Below are positions 1 through 8,783 of a DNA stretch of 64,000 nt, in pieces. A program made the translations under genes and the position numbers. The notes beneath the pieces were generated by a model. The model ran no database searches, was not told where the DNA came from, and saw nothing but the letters and a program-made list of their open reading frames with translations. The stretch is taken from NCBI GenBank assembly GCA_024235995.1, contig JACKLI010000001.1, positions 2,790,001 to 2,854,000 of the forward strand, in the 5' to 3' direction. How positions within the stretch are numbered: position 1 is the stretch's first letter; every line of letters starts with the position of its first letter. This DNA is from Burkholderiaceae bacterium (GTDB taxonomy: Bacteria; Pseudomonadota; Gammaproteobacteria; Burkholderiales; Burkholderiaceae_C).

Positions 1-420
1 GACGTGCAGGTGCACCCCTACCGCCAGCAGATCCTGCACGTGGACTTCCTGCGCGTGTCGGCCACGCACAAGATCCACATGAAGGTACCGCTGCACTACC
101 AGGGCGAGGAAGAGTCGCCCGCGGTCAAGCTGGGCAAGTGCCTGATCAACCATGTGCAGACCGAGCTCGAGATCAGCTGTCTGCCGGCCGACCTGCCCGA
201 GTCGATCACGGTCGACCTGTCCAAGCTGGAGCAAGGCACGACGCTGACGCTCAAGGACGTGCCGCTGCCCAAGGGCGTCGAGCCCGTGCTGCGCGGCCAC
301 ACGGCCGAGGGCTTCGTGCTGGTGTCGGTGGCCAACCCGGTCGCCGAGGAAGCCGAGCCCGCAGCCGATGCCGCGGCAGCGCCTGCCGCCGCGCCCGCCC
401 CGGCTGGCGACAAGAAGTGA
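1..420 (+). CDS. rplY: 50S ribosomal protein L25 (long CTC/TL5 type), 5' end missing
   Basis: Large-subunit protein that binds 5S rRNA. The frame is open from the first base, so the start and roughly 70 N-terminal residues lie outside the window; 139 residues are visible. VHPYRQQILHVDF is a typical L25 stretch at the end of the 5S-binding domain; a beta-rich C-terminal domain follows, then a low-complexity Ala/Pro/Glu tail common in betaproteobacterial L25. pth follows after 90 bases, the usual order. The gap contains a short GC hairpin (GACGGC at 456-461 with GCCGTC at 475-480) that could weaken read-through. Confidence 0.93.
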   Translation, partial: DVQVHPYRQQILHVDFLRVSATHKIHMKVPLHYQGEEESPAVKLGKCLINHVQTELEISCLPADLPESITVDLSKLEQGTTLTLKDVPLPKGVEPVLRGHTAEGFVLVSVANPVAEEAEPAADAAAAPAAAPAPAGDKK

Positions 421-510
421 TGGCCGCGGCCCTTTGACGGCCGCCTGCCCTGCCCGACGGCTCGCCTCGCGCGGGCCGTCAGCCTTTGTGGCGCTCGATA
501 ATCGCCTTCC

Positions 511-1146
511 ATGATCAAGCTGTTTGTCGGCCTGGGCAACCCGGGCCCCGAGTACGCCGCCACGCGCCACAACGCGGGCTTCTGGTGGATCGACGAGCTC
601 GCCCGGCGCCTGAACGCGAATCTCGTCCTCGAGCGGGCCTACAAGGGCCGGGTGGCGCGCGCCAGCGTGGCGGGCCAGAGCGTGTGGCTGCTGCAGCCGC
701 AGACCTTCATGAACCTGTCGGGCCAGTCGGTGGCGGCGCTGGCGCGCTTCTTCAAGATCGCGCCCGCCGAAATTCTGGTGGCGCACGACGAGCTGGACCT
801 GCCCGCGGGCGAGGCCAAGCTCAAGTTCGGCGGCGGCCACGCCGGCCACAACGGCCTGCGCGACATCCACGCGCAGCTGGGCACGGCCGACTACTGGCGC
901 CTGCGCCTGGGCATCGGCCACCCCGGCGCGCGCCACGAGGTGGTGGGCTGGGTGCTCAAAAAACCCCCGCTGGACGAGCAGATCGCCATCGAGCAGGCCA
1001 TCGACCGCGCCGCCGCCGCCTTCGAGCTGCTGGCCGCCGGCGACATGAACGCCGCCACTCAGCGCATCCACACCAGCAAACCGCCGCGGCCCAAGCCCGA
1101 GCGCAAGCCACCGCCCGCCGAGTCCGGCACGCGACAGGAAGGCTGA
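511..1146 (+). CDS. pth: peptidyl-tRNA hydrolase
   Basis: Releases tRNA from peptidyl-tRNA dropped by ribosomes, by cleaving the ester bond in the cytosol. The product has 211 residues, slightly longer than the usual 190 or so because of a basic Pro/Lys/Arg tail after about residue 190. The active-site set is visible: N10 in GLGNPG, the catalytic H20 in TRHNAGF and D93 in AHDELD. There is no Shine-Dalgarno sequence before the ATG; a GATAAT box lies at 497-502, only 8 bases upstream, so the message may be leaderless or have a very short leader. Confidence 0.96.
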   Translation: MIKLFVGLGNPGPEYAATRHNAGFWWIDELARRLNANLVLERAYKGRVARASVAGQSVWLLQPQTFMNLSGQSVAALARFFKIAPAEILVAHDELDLPAGEAKLKFGGGHAGHNGLRDIHAQLGTADYWRLRLGIGHPGARHEVVGWVLKKPPLDEQIAIEQAIDRAAAAFELLAAGDMNAATQRIHTSKPPRPKPERKPPPAESGTRQEG

Positions 1147-1186
1147 GCCAGGGGGCCGGCTTTCGTGGTGATAATGCCGGCCACCC

Positions 1187-2155
1187 ATGGGCTTCTTCCT
1201 CGTCAAGCGCCTGCTCACGCTGATCATCACGCTGGTGGCGACCAGCGTGATCGTGTTTGCCGTCCTCGAGATCCTGCCCGGCAACGCCGCCCAGGTGCTG
1301 ATGGGCCCTGATGCCGACCCGGCCGCCGTCGCCGCCAAGGCCGTCGAGCTGGGGCTGGATCAGCCCGCCCTGTCCCGCTACCTGCACTGGATCGGCGGGC
1401 TGCTGCGCGGCGACATGGGCCTGTCCTACGCCTACGGCTCCTCGGTCGCCGAGCTGATCGGCGAGCGCCTGCAGCTCACGGTGCCGCTGGCGGTGCTGGC
1501 CATGGCGCTGACGGCGCTGCTGGCGCTGGCGGTGGGCGTGTACGCCGCCTCGCAGCACAACAAGGCCGGCGACACCGGCCTGATGGCGCTGGCGCAGCTG
1601 GGCATCGCGGTGCCCAACTTCTGGTTCGCCATCCTCTTGATCCTGCTGTTTTCGGTCAAGCTGCAGTGGTTTTCGGCCGGCGGCTTCGACGGCTGGGTTT
1701 TCGACGACGGCGTGTGGGCCGGCCTGTGGGACGGCCTGAAGGCGCTGATCCTGCCGGCCGTGGCGCTGGCCGTGGTGCAGGCGGCCATCCTGGCGCGCTT
1801 TACGCGCTCGGCGGTGCTGGAGGTGCTGCGCGAAGATTTTGTGCGCACCGCGCGCGCCAAGGGCCTGAGCCGCCGCGCCACGCTGTGGGGCCACGTGCTG
1901 CGCAACGCCATGATCCCGGTCATCACCGTCATGGGCCTGCAGTTTGCCGAGCTGCTGGCCGGCACCATCGTGGTCGAGAGCGTGTTCTACCTGCCCGGCC
2001 TGGGCCGCCTGATCTTCCAGAGCATCGCCAACCGCGACCTGATCGTGGTGCGCAACTGCGTGATGCTGCTGGCGGGCATGGTGGTGGTGGTCAACTTCAT
2101 CGTCGACGTGCTGTATGCGGTCATCGACCCCCGCGTGAAGGCCAGCGAGATATGA
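1187..2155 (+). CDS. ABC transporter permease, DppB/OppB type
   Basis: First inner-membrane permease of a dipeptide/oligopeptide (or nickel-peptide) type ABC importer. The 322-residue product begins with an N-terminal membrane segment (about residues 9-30) and has several more hydrophobic segments. The coupling loop reads RTARAKGLSRRATLWGHVLRN, wording typical of DppB proteins, and the C-terminus ends in the family form YAVIDPRVK. A GATAAT box (1170-1175) sits 11 bases before the ATG and no clear ribosome site is present. The stop overlaps the start of the second permease (ATGA). The substrate cannot be told from the sequence. Confidence 0.93.
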   Translation: MGFFLVKRLLTLIITLVATSVIVFAVLEILPGNAAQVLMGPDADPAAVAAKAVELGLDQPALSRYLHWIGGLLRGDMGLSYAYGSSVAELIGERLQLTVPLAVLAMALTALLALAVGVYAASQHNKAGDTGLMALAQLGIAVPNFWFAILLILLFSVKLQWFSAGGFDGWVFDDGVWAGLWDGLKALILPAVALAVVQAAILARFTRSAVLEVLREDFVRTARAKGLSRRATLWGHVLRNAMIPVITVMGLQFAELLAGTIVVESVFYLPGLGRLIFQSIANRDLIVVRNCVMLLAGMVVVVNFIVDVLYAVIDPRVKASEI

Positions 2156-2997
2156 ACGCCGCCGCCCCTGGCTTCTGGCAGCGCGCGCGGCGCCATCCGG
2201 GCTTCATGATCGGCGGCGTGCTGACCGCGCTGCTGCTGCTGGCGGCGGCGCTGTCCTATGTGTGGACGCCGCATTCGGTCTACGACGTGGCCATGGACGC
2301 CAAGCTGCTGCCGCCCAGCACGCTCAATTGGCTGGGCACCGACGCCTTCGGGCGCGACGTGGTCTCGCTGCTGCTGGTGGGCGCGCGCGCCTCCATCCTG
2401 GTGGGCGTGATTGCGGTCGGCATCGGCCTGGTCGCGGGCACCGCCCTGGGCCTGCTGGCCTCGGCGCGGCGCGGCTGGGTCGAGGAAGCCATCATGCGCG
2501 CCTGCGACTTCGGCTTTGCCTTTCCGGCCATCCTGTCGGCCATCATGCTGACGGCGGTGTACGGGCCGGGCATCGTCAACGCCATCGTCGCCATCGGCCT
2601 GTACAACATCCCCACCTTCGCGCGCATCACCCGCGCCGCCGGCAACGCGGTGTGGAGCCGCGACTACGTGCTGGCCGCGCGCAGCTGCGGCAAGGGCGCG
2701 CTCAGCATCACCACCCAGCACGTGCTGCCCAACATCGCGGCGGTGCTGATCGTGCAGGCCACCATCCGCTTTGCCGTCGCCATCCTGGCCGAGGCCGCGC
2801 TGTCGTACCTGGGCCTGGGCACGCAGCCGCCGCAACCCAGCTGGGGGCGCATGCTGAGCGAGGCGCAGACGCTGATGTTCGACGCGCCGCTGCTGGCCGT
2901 GTGGCCCGGCCTGGCGATCATGCTGTCGGTGCTGGGCCTGAACCTGCTGGGCGACGGGCTGCGCGACGTGCTCGACCCGCGCCTGCAAAAACGCTGA
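2152..2997 (+). CDS. ABC transporter permease, DppC/OppC type
   Basis: Second permease of the peptide-type importer, 281 residues. I choose the ATG at 2152 because it overlaps the stop of the first permease and opens a normal DppC N-terminus: a short cytosolic lead, one membrane segment, then the periplasmic stretch ending in LNWLGTDAFGRDV, a hallmark of this subfamily. The frame is open further upstream, but only as a shadow of the first permease. The rest shows the typical core, including an EAALSYLGLGTQPPQPSWG loop and a DPRL end. The two ATPase genes expected next are displaced by a toxin-antitoxin pair. Confidence 0.93.
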   Translation: MNAAAPGFWQRARRHPGFMIGGVLTALLLLAAALSYVWTPHSVYDVAMDAKLLPPSTLNWLGTDAFGRDVVSLLLVGARASILVGVIAVGIGLVAGTALGLLASARRGWVEEAIMRACDFGFAFPAILSAIMLTAVYGPGIVNAIVAIGLYNIPTFARITRAAGNAVWSRDYVLAARSCGKGALSITTQHVLPNIAAVLIVQATIRFAVAILAEAALSYLGLGTQPPQPSWGRMLSEAQTLMFDAPLLAVWPGLAIMLSVLGLNLLGDGLRDVLDPRLQKR

Positions 2998-3028
2998 ACA
3001 GCCCTCTTGCCAAGCCGGCACTTCGTTG

Positions 3029-3047
3029 GTAATATTTTATTTATTAC
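3029..3047. promoter_or_regulatory. AT-rich inverted repeat before the antitoxin gene, probable operator
   Basis: GTAATA (3029-3034) and TATTAC (3042-3047) form a perfect 6-bp inverted repeat around TTTTATT. It is the only strongly AT-rich stretch between the permease and the antitoxin and lies 17 bases before the antitoxin ATG, so it probably overlaps a promoter. RHH antitoxins usually bind such sites to repress their own operon. Binding here is inferred. Confidence 0.5.
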
Positions 3048-3063
3048 TCATCCGAACCACGCC

Positions 3064-3327
3064 ATGACCACCACCGTCAAACTCCCGCCGGGCCTCGAGC
3101 AGTCGCTGCGCCGGCAGTGCGCGGCAGAGGGCCGCAGCATCAGCGAGGTCATGCGCGACGCCCTCACCGCCTACCTGGCCCAGGTGCCCACGGCGCCGCC
3201 CTCGGCCTGGTCGCTGGGGGCCGACCTGTTCGGCCGCCACGCCGGCCCGGCCGACCTGGCCGCGGCGCGCCACGCGCACGCCGCCGAGGTCTGGGAGCAA
3301 AAGCACAGCCGCCGCAGCCCGCCATGA
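3064..3327 (+). CDS. ribbon-helix-helix antitoxin of a PIN toxin-antitoxin pair
   Basis: Small DNA-binding antitoxin of 87 residues that would neutralise the adjacent PIN toxin and repress the operon. The N-terminus (TTVKLPPGLEQSLRRQCAAE, then GRSISEVMRDALTAYL) has the beta-strand plus two-helix pattern of a CopG/Arc-type domain; the C-terminal third (WSLGADLFGRHAG, then a charged tail) is the usual toxin-wrapping segment. I start at the ATG at 3064 because it gives a normal RHH N-terminus. The stop overlaps the toxin start (ATGA), so translation is coupled. The pair sits inside an ABC transporter operon. Confidence 0.85.
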   Translation: MTTTVKLPPGLEQSLRRQCAAEGRSISEVMRDALTAYLAQVPTAPPSAWSLGADLFGRHAGPADLAAARHAHAAEVWEQKHSRRSPP

Positions 3328-3812
3328 GCTCATCGGCCCCCGCACCGCAGCACGTGGCCGAGCCCCCGCCGCCGTGGCATGCCCTGCCCCAGGGCCCGGT
3401 GCTGGTCGACAGCGGCCCCCTGCTGGCCCTGTTCAACGCCGCCGACAGCTGGCACGCGCGCGTACTGGCCTGGCTGCAGCACAACCCCGACGTCGGCCTG
3501 ATCAGCACCTGGCCCGTGCTGACCGAAGTCTGCGCCCTGCTGGCGCGGCGCATCCACAACCAGGCGGCGCTGGATTTTCTGCTGTGGATCGAGCGCGGCG
3601 GCCTGCGGGTGGACACGCCCAACGACACCAGCCTGCCCGCCATGCGCCGCACGGCCCAGCGCTTTGCCAGCCTGCCGCTGGACCTGGCCGACGCCTCCAT
3701 CGCCGAAGCCGCCGAGCGCCTGGGCCTGCGCCGCATCCTGAGCGTGGACGCCGACTTCGACGTGTACCGCGATGCGCGGGGTCGCCCTTTGGTCAATCTG
3801 CTGCACCCCTGA
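3324..3812 (+). CDS. PIN-domain ribonuclease toxin (VapC-like)
   Basis: PIN-fold, metal-dependent RNase, 162 residues, toxin of the pair. The acidic active site is complete: D29 in VDSGPLLALF, E68 in LTEVC, D120/D123 in DLADASIAEAA and D142/D144 in VDADFD. An extra Pro/Ala-rich lead of about 20 residues precedes the fold. The ATG overlaps the antitoxin stop. The ATPase gene of the peptide importer begins one base after this stop codon, so toxin and transporter genes are probably on one message. No inactivating change is visible. Confidence 0.88.
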   Translation: MSSSAPAPQHVAEPPPPWHALPQGPVLVDSGPLLALFNAADSWHARVLAWLQHNPDVGLISTWPVLTEVCALLARRIHNQAALDFLLWIERGGLRVDTPNDTSLPAMRRTAQRFASLPLDLADASIAEAAERLGLRRILSVDADFDVYRDARGRPLVNLLHP

Positions 3813-3813
3813 C

Positions 3814-4823
3814 ATGCCCCTGCTCGAAGTCCAGAACCTGCGCGTCGATCTGCGCACCCACCGCGGCAGCGCCACCGCCGTGCGCGACGTGGGCTTCGCG
3901 CTCGAGCGCGGCGACACCGTGGGCCTGATCGGAGAGTCGGGTTGCGGCAAGTCGATGACGGCGCTGGCGCTGATGGGCCTGGCGCCCGACAACGCCAGCG
4001 TGAGCGGCAGCGTGCGCCTGCACGGGCAGGAGCTGGTGGGCCTGCCCGACCGCGGCTGGCGCGCGCTGCGCGGCAACCGCATCGCCATGATCTTTCAGGA
4101 GCCGATGACGGCGCTCAACCCGGTGCACCGCGTCGGCGCGCAGATTGCCGAGCCGCTGCGCCTGCACCAGGGCCTGTCGGCCGCCGAGGCGCGCCAGCAG
4201 GCCATCGCCCTGATGGAGCGCGTGGGCATCCCCGACCCGGCGCGGCGCGTGGACGCCTACCCGCACCAGTTCTCCGGCGGCCAGCGCCAGCGCCTGATGA
4301 TCGCCATGGCGCTGGCCTGCAAGCCCGACGTGCTGATCGCCGACGAGCCCACCACCGCGCTCGACGTCACGGTGCAAAAGCAGATCCTGGCCCTCATCGG
4401 CGAGCTGGTCACCGAGCGCGGCATGGCCCTGGTGCTGATCTCGCACGACCTGGGCCTGGTGGCGCAGAACGTGCGGCGCATGCTGGTGATGTACGGTGGC
4501 AGCGTGGTTGAATCGGGCAGCGCCGACGAGGTCTTCAAGCACCCGGCCCACCCCTACACGCGCGGCCTGCTGGCGGCACGCCCCAACCTGGCGCAGCGCC
4601 TGCACGCCCACCGCAGCGACCGCCTGCCCACCATTGCCGGCACCGTGCCCGACCTGTTCGGCCTGCCGTCCGGCTGCCCCTTTGCCGGGCGCTGCCCCTT
4701 CACCGAGGAGCCGGCCTGCAGCCGCGACGCGCCGCCCCGGGTCGAGCTCTCGCCCACCCACGCCTTCAAGTGCCGGCGCGCCGAGGTGGTGCTTGATGCT
4801 TCCAATTCAATAGCTACCCACGC

Positions 4824-4827
<4 letters not shown>
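3814..4827 (+). CDS. ABC transporter ATP-binding protein, DppD/OppD type
   Basis: First ATPase of the peptide-type importer, 337 residues. Walker A is GESGCGKS (about residues 39-46), the signature is FSGGQRQR, Walker B is VLIADEPTTALD and the switch histidine is in LISHD. The C-terminal oligopeptide-type extension carries the cysteine-rich stretch CPFAGRCPFTEEPAC, typical of OppD/DppD. I start at 3814, directly after the PIN toxin, because MPLLEVQNLRV is the normal N-terminus. The last codons overlap a partial copy of the dispersed ATAGCT element, so the tail VVLDASNSIATHA may be element-derived. Confidence 0.94.
4798..4817 (+). repeat. partial copy of the ATAGCT dispersed element
   Basis: The stretch matches the left half of the element seen better at 32931-32997 (TTCAATAGCTAC). 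It lies in the last codons of the DppD-type ATPase gene, just before the overlapping start of the next gene. The match is short, so it may be chance. Confidence 0.35.
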
Positions 4828-5648
<821 letters not shown>

Positions 5649-5699
5649 ACCGGGCCCCTGCGCTACCATGCTCGCCACCGTTTTCAACCGAGGAGAACC

Positions 5700-7193
5700 A
5701 TGCCCATGAAACGCCGCCACTTCGCCCTGTCGCTGCCCACCCTGGCCGCCGCGGCCCACCTGCCCGTGCTGGCGCAGTCGGGCAAGAGCAGCATGGTGCT
5801 GGGCATGACGCTGGAACCGCCGGGCCTGGACCCCACGGCGGGCGCGGCCGCCGCCATCGCCGAGGTGGTGCAGGACAACGTCTTCGAGACGCTGACCAAG
5901 ATCAACGCCGACGGCAGCGTCACGCCCATGCTGGCCGAGCGCTGGGAGGTCTCGCCCGACCTGCGCACCACCACTTTCTACCTGCGCAAGGGCGTCAAGT
6001 TCAGCAACGGCGAGCCTTTCAACGCGCAGACCGTCAAGTTCAGCTTCGAGCGCGCGGCGGGCGAGAAAAGCACCAACAAGGACAAGCGCACCTTCGCCGC
6101 CATGGAAAGCGTGAGCGCCATCGATGAGCACACCGTCGTCATCATCAACAAGGAGCCCGACCCGGACTTCTTGTTCTACCTGGGCCAGGCCACCGCCGCC
6201 ATCGTCGAGCCCAAGAGCGCCGCGGACAACAACGCCAAGCCCACCGGCACCGGCCCCTACCTGCTCGACAGCTGGGCCAAGGGCTCGTCCATCACGCTCA
6301 AGGCCTGGCCGGGCTACCGCAACGCCGCCGCCATCAAGATCAAGCGCGTCACCTTCCGCTTCATCACCGACCCAGCCGCGCAGGTGGCCGCCGTGCTCTC
6401 GGGCGACGTGGACGCCTTCCCCCGCGTCACCCCGCGCGGACTGGCCCAGTTCAAGCGCGACCCCCGCCTGCAGACGCTGATCTGCGGCTCGCGCGCCAAG
6501 ACCATCCTGGCGATGAACAACGCCAAGAAGCCCCTGAACGACGTGCGCGTGCGCCGCGCCATCAGCATGGCCATCGACCGCAAGGCCGTCATCCAGGGCG
6601 CCGGCGACGGCCTGGGCCAGCCCATCGGCAGCCACTACGTGCCCAGCGCGCCCGGCTACGTCGACACCACCGGCATCAACCCCTACGACCCCGAAAAGGC
6701 CAAGGCCCTGCTCAAGGAGGCCGGCGTCACCACCCCGCTGGAGCTGTCGCTGGTGCTGCCGCCCCCGCCCTACGCGCGCCAGGGCGGCGAGGTCATCGTG
6801 GCCGAGCTGGCCAAGATCGGCATCACCGCCAAGGTGCAGAACGTGGAGTGGGCGCAGTGGCTGGCCAACGTGTACGGCGGCGCGCACAACTACGACCTGA
6901 CCATCATCAGCCACGTCGAGCCGTTCGACCTGGGCAACTTCACCAAGCCCGACTACTACTGGGGCTACAACAATCCCAAGTTCAACGAGCTGTTCACGCG
7001 CATCAAGACCAACCCCAGCCCCGCCGAGCGCACCAAGCTGCTGGGCGAGGCGCAAAAGATGCTGGCCAACGACGCCGTGCTGGCCTGGCTGTACGCCCCG
7101 CAGTGGGTGACGGTGGCCAACAAGCGCGTGCATGGGCTGTGGAAGGACTTTCCCATCTTCGTCAACGACCTGTCGACACTCAGCTGGTCGTGA
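5700..7193 (+). CDS. periplasmic peptide-type ABC substrate-binding protein (family 5)
   Basis: Captures substrate in the periplasm for the importer encoded just upstream; 497 residues, normal for SBP family 5. The N-terminus MPMKRRHFALSLPTLAAAAH followed by LPVLAQ is a secretion signal with a paired arginine; cleavage probably follows LAQ. Family wording includes PGLDPT near residue 42, LAERWEVSPDLRTTTFYLRK, GTGPYLL and NAKKPLNDVRVRRAI. AGGAG at 5691-5695 is 4 bases from the ATG at 5700 and 10 bases from an in-frame ATG at 5706; either could be used. The product ends 8 bases before repeat element 7201-7338. Confidence 0.93.
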   Translation: MPMKRRHFALSLPTLAAAAHLPVLAQSGKSSMVLGMTLEPPGLDPTAGAAAAIAEVVQDNVFETLTKINADGSVTPMLAERWEVSPDLRTTTFYLRKGVKFSNGEPFNAQTVKFSFERAAGEKSTNKDKRTFAAMESVSAIDEHTVVIINKEPDPDFLFYLGQATAAIVEPKSAADNNAKPTGTGPYLLDSWAKGSSITLKAWPGYRNAAAIKIKRVTFRFITDPAAQVAAVLSGDVDAFPRVTPRGLAQFKRDPRLQTLICGSRAKTILAMNNAKKPLNDVRVRRAISMAIDRKAVIQGAGDGLGQPIGSHYVPSAPGYVDTTGINPYDPEKAKALLKEAGVTTPLELSLVLPPPPYARQGGEVIVAELAKIGITAKVQNVEWAQWLANVYGGAHNYDLTIISHVEPFDLGNFTKPDYYWGYNNPKFNELFTRIKTNPSPAERTKLLGEAQKMLANDAVLAWLYAPQWVTVANKRVHGLWKDFPIFVNDLSTLSWS

Positions 7194-7200
7194 AATGACT

Positions 7201-7338
7201 CACCCCCAGTCTCCACACGCTTCGCGTTGTTTCGCCTCCCCCCATCAGGGGGCATCGCCAGTGGCCGGGGAGACCCCGGCCACGGCGATCGCTGGCGCGG
7301 CCTGCCCCGCGGCCTTTTGACTCTTTGAATGTGATGCG
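7201..7338 (+). repeat. 138-bp intergenic element with strong hairpins, copy 1
   Basis: Begins 8 bases after the binding-protein stop. By eye it differs from 11852-11989 at about 14 of 138 positions. It contains a perfect hairpin, GTGGCCGGGG at 7261-7270 and CCCCGGCCAC at 7274-7283 with loop AGA, plus a smaller CCCCC/GGGGG hairpin upstream. Both copies lie just after a stop codon and end about 35 bases before the next start, which suggests an RNA-level role such as a terminator or 3' end stabiliser. There is no coding content. Confidence 0.85.
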
Positions 7339-7370
7339 CCGCCGATGACAAGCAAGCGCCATTGAATTCC

Positions 7371-8783
7371 ATGCCCGAACTGCACGCCGAACTGCACGAA
7401 CTGAGTGCCCATGAGCTGCTGGCCGGCTACCAAAGCCGCGCCTTCTCCCCGGTCGAAGTCACCCAGGCCGTCATCGCCCACGTCGAGCGCTGGGAGCCGC
7501 GCCTGCAGGCCACCTACCTTTATCGGCCCGAGCAGGCGCTGGAGCAGGCGCGCCAAAGCGAAGCGCGCTGGCAAAAAAATGCGCCCTGCGGCCCGCTCGA
7601 CGGCGTGCCCGGCACGCTGAAGGAAAACATCGCCACCGCGGGCGATCCCATGCCCGCCGGCACCGCCGCCTCGCTGGCGCCGCTGGCCGCGCAGGACGCC
7701 CCGCCCACCGCCCGCCTGCGCGAGGCCGGCATGGTGCGGCTCAGCAAGACCACCATGCCCGACTGGGGCATGCTCAGCTCGGGCCTGTCCAGCTTTCACC
7801 GCCTGGCGCGCAACCCCTGGGACCTGGCGCGCACCCCCGGCGGCAGCAGCGCCGGCGCCGGCGCCGCAGCCGCTGCCGGCTACGGCCCGCTGCACGTGGG
7901 CACCGACATCGGCGGGTCGCTGCGCCTGCCGGCCAGCTGGTGCGGCATCTTCACCCTCAAGCCCAGCCTGGGCCGCGTGCCCATCGACCCGCCCTACATG
8001 GGCCGCGCCGCCGGCCCCATGACGCGCAGCGTGAGCGATGCCGCGCTGATGCTGCAGGTGCTCAGCCAGCCCGACGCGCGCGACAGCATGAGCCTGCCCG
8101 CGCAGGCGCTGGACTGGGCCGGCGTGGCGGCCACGCCGCCCGAGTACTTGAAGGGCCTGCGCATCGGCCTGCTGCTGGATGCCGGCTGCGGCCTGCCGGT
8201 GGAGCCCGAGATCACCGCCGCCGTGCAGGCCGCCGCCCGACGGTTCGAGGCCGCCGGCGCCCACGTCACGCCCATGCAGCCCTTTCTCACGCGCGAGATG
8301 CTCAACGGCATGGACCACTTCTGGCGCATGCGCTCCTGGCTCGATCTGCAGGCACTGCCGCCCGAGCGGAAAAACAAAGTGCTGCCCTTCATCCGCCAGT
8401 GGGCCGAAAGCGCCGCCGCCTTCGACGGCCCGCACGTCTTCAAGGCCTACAGCCAGACCCACGCCACCCGCGTCGCCACCGTGGCCGCCAGCGCGCCGTT
8501 CGACTACGTGCTCTCGCCCGTCGCGCCCAACCTGCCCGCATCCGCGCAAGACCCCGCACCCACCAACGACCCGCTGCGCCCGCTGGAGCACATCGCCTTC
8601 ACCGTGCCCTGGAACATGAGCGAGCAGCCGGCCGCATCCATCAACTGCGGCTATTCGGCCAGCGGCCTGCCCATCGGCCTGCAGATCGCCGGGCGCCGCT
8701 TCGACGACGTGGGGGTGATGAAGGTGGCGCGTGCGTTCGAGCAGATTCGCGGCGCCCAGCGGCCCTGGCCCCAGCCTCAATGA
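7371..8783 (+). CDS. amidase of the amidase-signature family
   Basis: Hydrolyses an amide to acid and ammonia; 470 residues in the cytosol. The Ser-cisSer-Lys triad can be placed: K84 in GTLKEN, S159 in TPGGSSAGAG and S183 in DIGGSLRLPA. The 75 and 24 residue spacings fit the family. I start at the ATG at 7371; an in-frame TTG lies 9 bases upstream. Its position behind a peptide-type importer suggests it may act on an imported amide or peptide-like compound, but the substrate is unknown. The upstream gap is filled by the 138-bp element. Confidence 0.9.
   Translation: MPELHAELHELSAHELLAGYQSRAFSPVEVTQAVIAHVERWEPRLQATYLYRPEQALEQARQSEARWQKNAPCGPLDGVPGTLKENIATAGDPMPAGTAASLAPLAAQDAPPTARLREAGMVRLSKTTMPDWGMLSSGLSSFHRLARNPWDLARTPGGSSAGAGAAAAAGYGPLHVGTDIGGSLRLPASWCGIFTLKPSLGRVPIDPPYMGRAAGPMTRSVSDAALMLQVLSQPDARDSMSLPAQALDWAGVAATPPEYLKGLRIGLLLDAGCGLPVEPEITAAVQAAARRFEAAGAHVTPMQPFLTREMLNGMDHFWRMRSWLDLQALPPERKNKVLPFIRQWAESAAAFDGPHVFKAYSQTHATRVATVAASAPFDYVLSPVAPNLPASAQDPAPTNDPLRPLEHIAFTVPWNMSEQPAASINCGYSASGLPIGLQIAGRRFDDVGVMKVARAFEQIRGAQRPWPQPQ

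Noticed and set aside
7180..7362. Minus-strand ORF (60 aa) over the 138-bp element; a similar peptide can be read at 11411-12082
   Set aside because: The shared peptide (GRGAGRASDRRGRG and on) arises because both places carry the same repeat. There is no ribosome site and the RNA would be a hairpin.
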